Positions 21,001 through 21,366 of a DNA stretch of 21,366 nucleotides are shown here, one piece after another. A program made the translations under genes and the position numbers. The DNA is from a virus. The notes beneath the pieces are model-generated. The model saw nothing but the letters and a program-made list of their open reading frames with translations, did not search any database and was not told the origin of the DNA. Each line of letters starts with the position of its first letter. The stretch's first letter is position 1. The stretch spans positions 1 to 21,366 of IMG/VR virus record IMGVR_UViG_3300045421_000330, one strand, 5' to 3'.

Positions 21001-21366
21001 AACTATGTTTTTCCGGGCGGGATCAAAGGCAATCCAGCACCAGTGATAAGAAGAGATATACCGGTTATAACCGGTATTACATATAATATAACTGTTCCAA
21101 CTGGAGGAAAAATCAATGTTCAATATTTACGTCCATTGGTATATACAATTTCGGATCCACGTCCTCTAAAAGCAAAAATTTACAGAACTCCAGGAATATA
21201 CTCCTGGACTTGTCCGGCTGGAATAACTAAGATTAATATACTTTGCATTGGTGCTGGTGGTGGAGGCGGTTATGGAGCCAATGGTGGCTCTGGTGGCGGA
21301 GGCGGGGGTAAGTCCACCCTGGTCAATGCGCTGACCGGTACCAACTCGCAGGAAACCGGCCCCGTG
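6097..21366 (+). CDS. giant virion structural protein, baseplate-peripheral/tail-fibre type (3' partial, chimeric end)
   Basis: There are 5090 codons without a stop from the ATG at 6097, 28 nt after gp6, to the window edge. The body matches my recollection of the very large structural proteins downstream of gp6 in T4-like aquatic phages. Recognised blocks: start MAVNRKTINFLPEIFRTD; FNSEYYNFDPHID with NYSNYHWNK (about 115-145); SSTFSGTKIFSY-type and GFPLSY (about 820-850); HGQMRGHYERVAQNIRALLG (about 1118); RPHTHPWEMLGHTIKPLWW (1478-1496); TRLDLYDPAKGRILGTALQ (about 2984). Seven or more adhesin-like or lectin-like modules are interleaved and listed separately. Position and content suggest a peripheral baseplate/fibre protein that combines attachment with receptor contact; that role is inference. 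No signal peptide or membrane segment is evident. The last ~18 codons probably do not belong to it. Confidence 0.85.
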   Translation, partial: MAVNRKTINFLPEIFRTDTNKKFLGSTLDQLISEPELKKINGFVGRKFSPSLRSDVGFIIESTKQRQDYQLEPTVIIKDSQDNIDTVISYADIINKLKFYGAVTNDHNRLFNSEYYNFDPHIDLDKFVNYSNYHWNKLAFLPTIQINSFKPIQTSNIDLSRNGNVYTSNVSPNSNPPLYLARGKTYTLSITHAVGQGNLWLQTEPSLTGTVIYNTNLSVRNIFGVANNGVSVGNITITVPNGLIDQSDYLSYPFTAVDLAVTQTFTISDNAAYTTGYYPDNKLVIFVNSTTISSNWVDRTGTILSNDQRYGVWLSRVVDDGTTIPKIQYTFVRNLSANTRIKIDSGINQGQEYLRTANGFVTGTSITSPLRKIYYQNDQTDIRGEIFFVPDIKGIHVINDIIGELSYTSPSGVEFLNGMKITFDSYVEPEQYKNKSFYIEGVGKGIRLIPENIMEIEFQHQPVDSDNVIFAPEDYITINRASRDLNKWSRTNRWIHNSVVERIKREYPNLVTSDTIENLFFPRARRPIIEFEPDLQLLYHGRGFYTTVNHFFSEDIFLLIGGKLIPMVQAFVQIQGLSYYELNTMLPDYNIRPGHTVIFQADENNTIRKKIYRFDYQNQTGVTTFRATVVGTVTGYKDSRQLLGLDSSNNLNVTTFGTDVVIGDSIFLNDGTLLGTVIDILSANVLTLDQPLKASINGLNNLKVNNGLIDLVQIDTVNAYQSVFVTGGSNFKGINAGQDFYLDRFFKIDPATNQVEIIYDWVKTQNKTMPNQEPLFDIILDNDATFLGSTSFTIQNVSLSTRIFDIDGVISTNQNKTYSESTFSGTKIFSYVHGSNTSDKVLGFPLSYNIAADFVGDINFINNYDTDTFVYKTFINGNQTLITEKINTGFLRKNTGFGDTDCVKLNVWSAVGHNESKPLTGTRVSNTVSTTAVAKLLENEITVIYNVYLGRYPTQNELDQAVLTNLVSYNNSGTYALAVLESTIKNSIEAKSYNPYDYVLDYTNQLQHRSYVYDGYTSYFELETKPFQESLLSDVEPKIKVFINNKYVTTRSPGAVIWRYQKFGERHTIVIDPIYLETGDRIDILFSGPTDSGAYYQIPQNLEFNYDNQDVTYLTHGQMRGHYERVAQNIRALLGDPLGKNNLHKFDSNNRGGTILQHSAPLTYCAAFLVDEQANLMSSIDYARKEYTRFKNKLLEIVINDIDASVDNVPATLDRTIKIINKNKNPNDFGFYYSDMLAHGPIGDQLILTVLNPAITDYDLSTLTSLTNNLFRTGLVYLNTILLYNINDYIINNNMILVLKPHVNLAVNDKIIVRLYQDTIGSYIPETPTKLGMYPKYQPAMIIDDTQGIGGGYVIQGHDGSLTPAFNDIRDHVLLEFEKRIYNNIQVEYDSKIFNIHSIVPGYFRKTEYTLTEYNQVVNAEFLKWIGVNHLSYTVNDEYDKDNSLTFNYSRSRNSQGDNLPGHWRGIFKFYYDTDRPHTHPWEMLGHTIKPLWWDSKYSWTELTKRANLINSISKGIVGDPSVDSTSMACFQRPGFEKLVPVDLSGNIISPNDLMVTEFDSTSFNRNFVIGDHGPSETAWRRNSEFCYALIRAMALLKPASFFAYNIDLYRYRRIIVGDFAQFSYISGRRPAMREFQINGEIVNGKITIAAGYLNWIHAYLVNLGIDPIKKLRNILDRTQVNLVHKLGGFSDKKYLNVFAEQFAPTSVAESVLIPDENFNIHLHKSVPVDRAVYSAVIIERSSDGFTVTGYDQRYPYFTIIPSETTGKNYTIEVLDKRATVFTEFRSEKIIIPYSYEFRDYQQVVDFLVGYQRYLVAQGFVFDIYDKILAVVRDWVLSAKEFLTWCAQGWKTGNILILSPVIDRINIQTQKNYVDEITNQLYQSRLLGANFNNIKSNDFTVLRDDQRTTIATVSGQTIALIDVNFVEFEHVLIFDNKTIFGDTIYNPVLGNRQYKMRLTGSKTDNWDGTLTPLGFVYTSSAADMWVVNKIYSKGDIVIYKNKLYTAIQKIDPTEIFNLNYWKELDTIVESGIVPNFAQLASRGKDIYDVDALPLDEEFIKFSNSLIGYRSRSNLTDLGLNETSQIKFYQGYIKDKGTYNAIDGLVRGNFDNIDNDIEIYEEWGARIGVFGGIDANPEITFPLPESIIKRNPIIIEFLDFGKKPDYQEITAIYPNQFYTRPYDYDNKIFLNRNEQNINAAQDKNRLVKIEIFGDGIMCGQKPSALVAYTISAVENFNYSVKIVGASSYMTRAKNENNALIFDSTTIGNKLVFEIGSLLDNEEIQYEIVSADGSERQLSVSSLVDEQLDTLFAGQPFKIVATSALPVEQLSMVIEVPQPTDALMTDTVYSKLVTKIEATINNTEKRILKFLITGIEITEILYYTIEDAGDPDVPLSSTYVDLGTACSPASRLLDNNDGLPVNSLSKIDLQSNRVDNPPSELIYQALTRDVNMAITTRSVGGSSTFDILYGDGANERWPDNIDADIVILNYGLYDAKNNTDIANYKQNLLQLRLSLSRKVKIIWVLPTATNNNLTNENSIPDPRVEWNRQNRLQLFINAMREVAIANGDYIADTTKLINWSKYLKIDPIFPNQAGYRELVREVLVPIIKNVIRDKNLSTQITYEDDVISAGYVLESEINEIIFDATKFTASSSNNDKYITGYKIWFAKDFNKEWQVYRLFLNIGKIINIEHDLNNRYSFIFDNDHDFIANDLIFVRNINDLFNGLHRIISVTDRTVIIQGTAETTRFLQFNTIEFAGEYFDFQPLRFKTHDELKDATPKHEWLDTDLVFLDDNGLGHWEVLRPTIIGYANTQSFINTVSYSSQYQILAMECGNQETDQIDVFTAADIRDEVKFSITSVDDEEDLYWTIEAVNEIEEIEIQIDKFFYLYLNRKPTLDELAYYKNIVLNSKTIAIEDLEESIKNSLEAKLLGARANFNLGNVATVTSEVKITVVPRYHFLRVRKQTKIVDIDSANNFYIFSHKQKRILTRLDLYDPAKGRILGTALQDLDYTISADPAMYNKYSPNNTEIGFDDHSFWGPEKLGVYWWNLDNCRFVNYEHGDLIYRSNNWGRLFPGSQVEVYEWIESDNLPSIHVQLGLDGIPLYPNDSAYCERIVIDLSSSGFKSKYYFWVRSSSLKRNNTKRHSTAGLEEVIRNPIAQDIPFLVALKDNAVALYNVGQFLNGSDSVVYISSKRKITENIVHSNFALVQEGNPKSILPAYLQEKIIDSLAAVDRYERAVPDPTLPYMRRYGIESVPRQSVIINQLKARENIVKYVNSVLLRYPLADRIKNSTNNKENVFYAGQIPKKDWYDVSILSFKALSDLVPISGTRVFLLSDETLGGYWSIYETRLIIRSQSSPSIPNFVFRDSYAFIKPMLQGSGPLYDYYGYVLKRRASFQVSFFWNFETWYAPGITNNTVPDYVLNTSADLLKYEFKPGDIVKILNTESYFDSTVNFLFDFEVTSGKIELYRYNLNENKLVPELIGLSFGTIQLSDEFYKPLGFDSERFDSRGFDYDVDREFRYLLEGLRQYIFVDDLAIEWNKILYYTIDLILGEQKYIDWFFKTSFIAVNHRVNGLKQVPGYVRDRQKNFAEYINEIKPYRTKIREYKLSHKTMDSLKLGVTDFDVPAVWVPELKDFRTPTGEELIDQTLLQQPIYQDWIKNHDYRVDKIKLFKRGYNYFNKTGTESSLPAIVLRRQDNQTGNSAVISTVINSVDKFSIMAVNVLNPGKNYLEAPILEIFGHGGNKFIDNTVFRFQVISKGGFDTNTGPGVGLYRISETGSITVIWSGTSNGYILHKIRRTDGVLFSTHQFSLETDPNQAESLALQIANTKSDYIIVLHTLGNPKLNRLRLNTASELLPNQLLRDQIYRCGGSEVFSSVLGFKNNSSYILVGIPGCDKTNGIENYSGFTDDSTDAYCSISFDLYRSRLIPIAAVPKFYSIDEIQFNFPSNPKNGESYSYYNKSWTYNGRGWNVDKAPIGLLPNETETQAAVLVPIIENQTVRKLKLTIKFDRIGYTSVVQEWKPDTGYGINTLLSYNDQGYRVDSPMDAAKTFNDFVAKEIRDHSFYTNANDRIMACYAARPSNNNIPKSLTKLVSGLSLIGSYTSTPIVSPDTILIGDTFGSNIGISAGNIRVTGGHFVDTLLTRSPEELVPGRVFDTLTIKVHTGATNGFRMFKDFSDVITGTAFDASTTTTLTVPVLLTTTNISVADGSKLTSPTVQTSGNTIINVIPGVIQVNGERIAYFTKTGNELDQIRRGYDGTSIATEHPIGSTVEDVSIARASLLYKNDYTIPIPPTVAGEVEFLEPGSYSWTVPNNVSSIGVVGIGGGGAGALGASINGGGGGGALVWINGIAVTRNQILTVVVGEGGKTPGANGSATQLIKSTTLIFSANGGKGGKLTGGAGGTYTVSNVHGSTGGGDGGAGGESYPMAGAGGGGAGGYTGAGGQGGRGGGTLSVYLGTASNSQAGTSGSGGAGGGGAGGNRNAVVAQGGGGGGVGIYGLAADGAGGAAVTSLDSGGPGGAAGSLGIGGESGTAGQVGSYGGAGGQFGAGGAGAAVNNGDENAGRGGNGAIRIIWGTGRSFPSTSVASLYPTTSTTTTTTTTKFVSRPTSMMFTPGFYYENDRADNYVGNWSKSSNYTMKHVTDFGPINMHGPDSGSYVLTVDDLPVHTEYRFTFYMHFVDDLDGETSRIILNNTVYAELTKNFASVPLFTVNLFNASNFYTADYSYAPWRNNQNLNGYILFDTGWVAHTTNVFVANITLGHDEPHYNEAIYFSHVNLELRGGVTTSAADLPLPPQSFTIVNLTVPSGYALESNTYTANTTIMVPLGVNSIQVTAHGANGVRSNPNWVDGWETGEQGYGPVFNTITDSAAIGLISADLETSAEAQFNLIPSSRTTNGSNVSIIHYTYDNNQLITTTYTARVRLKIGGIKTKLGNGWNNRFTTPVTETKIYAIEPTYYEEYLGGTNGADLIFDNYVFPGGIKGNPAPVIRRDIPVITGITYNITVPTGGKINVQYLRPLVYTISDPRPLKAKIYRTPGIYSWTCPAGITKINILCIGAGGGGGYGANGGSGGGGGGKSTLVNALTGTNSQETGPV
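6619..6828 (+). other. degenerate cupredoxin-like domain in the giant protein
   Basis: Residues 175-244: PPLYLARGKTYTLSIT, GQGNLWLQTEPSLTG, RNIFGVANNGVSVGNITITV. This is the same arrangement as the gp6 insertion (strand, GxxxWIKT/WLQT, NNGxxxGxIxx). The copper-binding His is absent (GQGNLW) and no C-x-x-H follows. It is probably a structural beta-sandwich; I recall equivalents near the N-terminus of cyanophage giant proteins. Confidence 0.5.
8059..8190 (+). other. small beta element (GTDVVIGDSIF / GTLLGTVIDI type)
   Basis: The residues TFGTDVVIGDSIFLNDGTLL, GTVIDILSANVLTL and DQPL follow the pattern V-x-x-G-D-x-(L/I)-x-x-x-x-G-T-x-(I/L)-G-T-V-x-x-I-x-x-x-x-(I/L)-T-L. This is a short sheet module that recurs in phage structural proteins. 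No function can be assigned. Confidence 0.45.
8893..9069 (+). other. DUF4214-like repeat, copy 1
   Basis: Residues 933-991 include IYNVYLGRYPTQNELDQAVL, followed by VLESTIKNSIEAKSYNPYDY. The Y-x-x-(Y/V)-L-G-R-x-P-(T/D)-x-x-E-L core followed by two helices is the DUF4214 pattern, otherwise known from S-layer-like and surface proteins. A second copy occurs about 1930 residues later. Confidence 0.55.
12049..12168 (+). other. CBM5/12-like (ChiC-type) carbohydrate-binding module
   Basis: Residues 1985-2024 give W-x6-Y-x-x-G-D-I-V-I-Y-K-N-K-L-Y-T-A-I-Q and end with NYWKEL. The aromatic start, YxxGDxVxYxxxxYxA core and W-x-x-L end match the roughly 40-residue CBM5/12 fold. A glycan-binding role at the tail tip is plausible but not shown. 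Confidence 0.6.
12715..13920 (+). other. SGNH/GDSL hydrolase-like domain, interrupted and catalytically inactivated
   Basis: Block I is KIEIFGDGIMCG (12715-12750), where the nucleophile Ser of GDS is Gly2214. After about 210 unrelated residues the fold continues at VDNPPSELIYQAL (13390). Block II is RSVGGSST with Gly2458 present. Block III is DADIVILNYGLYDA, where the Asn of GxND is Tyr2491. Block V is DPIFPNQAGY, where Asp is kept but His is Phe2587. Ser, Asn and His are therefore all lost. In active relatives this fold removes acyl groups from glycans; here a binding or scaffold role is more likely. Confidence 0.75.
12754..13389 (+). other. segment inserted between SGNH blocks I and II
   Basis: About 212 residues separate block I from the continuation of the SGNH fold, where about 10-20 residues would be usual. 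The insert looks beta-rich (VKIVGASSYMT, LVFEIGSLLDNEEIQYEIVS, PFKIVATSALPVEQLSMVIE). I do not recognise it. It ends near IDLQSNRVDNPP. Confidence 0.5.
14695..14868 (+). other. DUF4214-like repeat, copy 2
   Basis: Residues 2867-2924 contain KFFYLYLNRKPTLDELAYY and then LEESIKNSLEAK. They align with copy 1 at Y-x-x-Y-L-x-R-x-P-T-x-x-E-L and L-E-x-x-I-K-N-S-x-E-A-K. The shared LExxIKNSxEAK ending is unusually strict and argues for duplication inside the gene. Confidence 0.55.
15041..17100 (+). other. conserved body of the aquatic T4-like giant structural protein
   Basis: About 690 residues I recognise as a conserved stretch of this family. Blocks include RLDLYDPAKGRILGTALQ, GVYWWNLDNCRF, SNNWGRLFPGSQVEVYEWIE, KYYFWVR, DSLAAVDRYERAVPDPTLP and GIESVPRQSVIINQ. 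Near the end are AEYINEIKPYRTKIREYKLS and the start of a linker. It has no enzyme motif and is probably the part that docks on the baseplate or the fibre hinge. Confidence 0.6.
17383..17865 (+). other. ILEI/FAM3-like (interleukin-like EMT inducer) domain
   Basis: Residues 3763-3923: RRTDGVLFSTHQFSLE, ESLALQIANTKSDYIIVLHT, QIYRCGGSEVFSSVL, SYILVGIPGCDKTNG and IENYSG. The order 'x-x-dG-x-v-x-s-x-x-f-d, helix, D-x-I-i-v-v, L-x-x-x-G-G-s, Y-i-l-i-G-i-p-G' is that of the ILEI/PANDER-like fold, which also occurs in phage and bacterial surface proteins. In proteins of this kind it is thought to bind carbohydrate. Confidence 0.55.
18688..18912 (+). other. GVIxxNGERIxxF ... IRRGxxGT-type phage beta module
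   Basis: The residues NISVADGSKLTSPT, IPGVIQVNGERIAYFTKTGN and LDQIRRGYDGTSIATEHPIG, then STVEDVS, form a module I recall as recurring in large phage structural proteins, often just before a Gly-rich or fibre domain. It precedes the Gly-rich domain here by about 20 residues. Confidence 0.5.
18976..19842 (+). other. glycine-rich adhesin-like domain 1
   Basis: Residues 4294-4582 start with GEVEFLEPGSYSWTVPNNVS followed by GIGGGGAGALGA. A long run of GG-x, GAGG and GGGG segments follows, ending in GGNGAIRIIWGTGRSFPSTS. The SxWTVPxxVxxIxVxxxGGGG opening and the RIIWGTGRSFPST closing motif are typical of phage tail tip/fibre Gly-rich domains, probably polyglycine-type helical bundles involved in receptor recognition. 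Local G+C is clearly higher than in the rest of the gene. Confidence 0.8.
19855..19893 (+). repeat. ACA/ACT threonine-codon microsatellite
   Basis: The run encodes PTTSTTTTTTTTK, eight consecutive Thr codons after TTS, built from ACA and ACT triplets. It joins the Gly-rich domain to the next domain and looks like a slippage-made flexible linker. Confidence 0.8.
19915..20433 (+). other. jelly-roll-like fibre domain
   Basis: Residues 4607-4779: MMFTPGFYYENDRADNYVGN, HTEYRFTFYMHFVDDLDGET, YAPWRNNQNLNGYILFDTGW, and the closing EAIYFSHVNLELRGG. The repeated aromatic beta-strands and the end motif (D/N)EAIYxSHVxLxLRG are familiar from tail-fibre proteins of aquatic phages after a Gly-rich domain. 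The jelly-roll/lectin label is an inference from strand pattern. Confidence 0.5.
21058..21077 (+). repeat. perfect 20-bp palindrome inside the giant gene
   Basis: The sequence reads ATACCGGTTA and then its exact reverse complement. It encodes IPVITGI across the junction of two fibre domains. No regulatory role is evident. Confidence 0.85.
21172..21311 (+). other. start of glycine-rich domain 2 (truncated)
   Basis: AKIYRTPGIYSWTCPAGITK, then INILCIGAGGGGGYGANGGS and GGGGGG, repeats the opening of Gly-rich domain 1 (GSYSWTVPNNVSSIGVVGIGGGG). The domain should continue for perhaps 150-300 residues, but the sequence changes character after 21311. Confidence 0.75.
21301..21366 (+). pseudogene. 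foreign fragment: P-loop (G1) of an RsgA-like GTPase fused in frame
   Basis: The last codons read GGGKSTLVNALTGTNSQETG and then PV. Gly-x-x-x-x-Gly-Lys-Ser-Thr followed by LVNALTG and an SQETGPV-like stretch is what I expect in the G1 region of the circularly permuted ribosome-assembly GTPase RsgA, not in a tail fibre. Bases 21310-21366 contain 36 G+C of 57, far above the phage gene, and use CTG, GTC, ACC and TCG codons. The upstream part is Gly-rich phage DNA. It is most likely a chimeric assembly end. The exact join within 21301-21311 cannot be fixed because both partners encode G-G-G there. Confidence 0.7.

Noticed and set aside
1-21366. tRNA, rRNA, integrase or insertion-sequence genes
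   Set aside because: No cloverleaf, terminal inverted repeats, or recombinase/transposase motifs were seen; the window is almost entirely coding for tail proteins.

Overview
The window is a piece of the tail/baseplate module of a T4-like contractile-tailed phage of the type best known from marine cyanophages and other aquatic hosts. It is A+T-rich and all genes lie on the + strand. Spacers are only 24 to 46 nt, and no host-like metabolic genes are present. The host cannot be read from this stretch. The order gp5-like hub/lysozyme, gp25, gp6, then a giant structural protein matches my recollection of the aquatic T4-like phages rather than T4 itself.

Layout. Bases 3-1232 hold the C-terminal part of a gp5-like hub/spike protein: beta-helix strands, a low-complexity linker and a C-terminal lysozyme-like domain. 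Bases 1257-1628 encode gp25 and 1675-6069 encode an enlarged gp6 of 1464 aa. This gp6 carries an inserted cupredoxin-like domain without copper ligands and a repeat-built Gly/Ser/Pro tail. From 6097 to the last base there is one uninterrupted reading frame of 5090 codons. I translated it by hand line by line and found no stop. It is a giant virion protein of the aquatic T4-like family: a conserved baseplate-proximal body interleaved with adhesin-like modules. The modules, in order, are a cupredoxin-like domain, a DUF4214-like repeat, a CBM5/12-like module, a split and catalytically dead SGNH hydrolase fold, a second DUF4214-like repeat, an ILEI/FAM3-like domain, a Gly-rich domain, a jelly-roll-like domain, and the start of a second Gly-rich domain.

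Functional reading (inference). gp25 and gp6 are core baseplate wedge proteins and the gp5-like protein is the central spike with a cell-wall-cutting domain. The giant protein sits where T4 has gp7 and the outer wedge/fibre genes, and probably combines wedge-peripheral and receptor-contact roles.

The last ~55 bases are different. Within a Gly-Gly-Gly run the sequence switches to G+C-rich DNA encoding GGGGKSTLVNALTG and then TNSQETGPV, which looks like the G1/P-loop of an RsgA-type GTPase. The most economical reading is a chimeric contig end joined through a short GGCGGGGGTAAG-like match, so the true C-terminus of the giant protein is not in this window.
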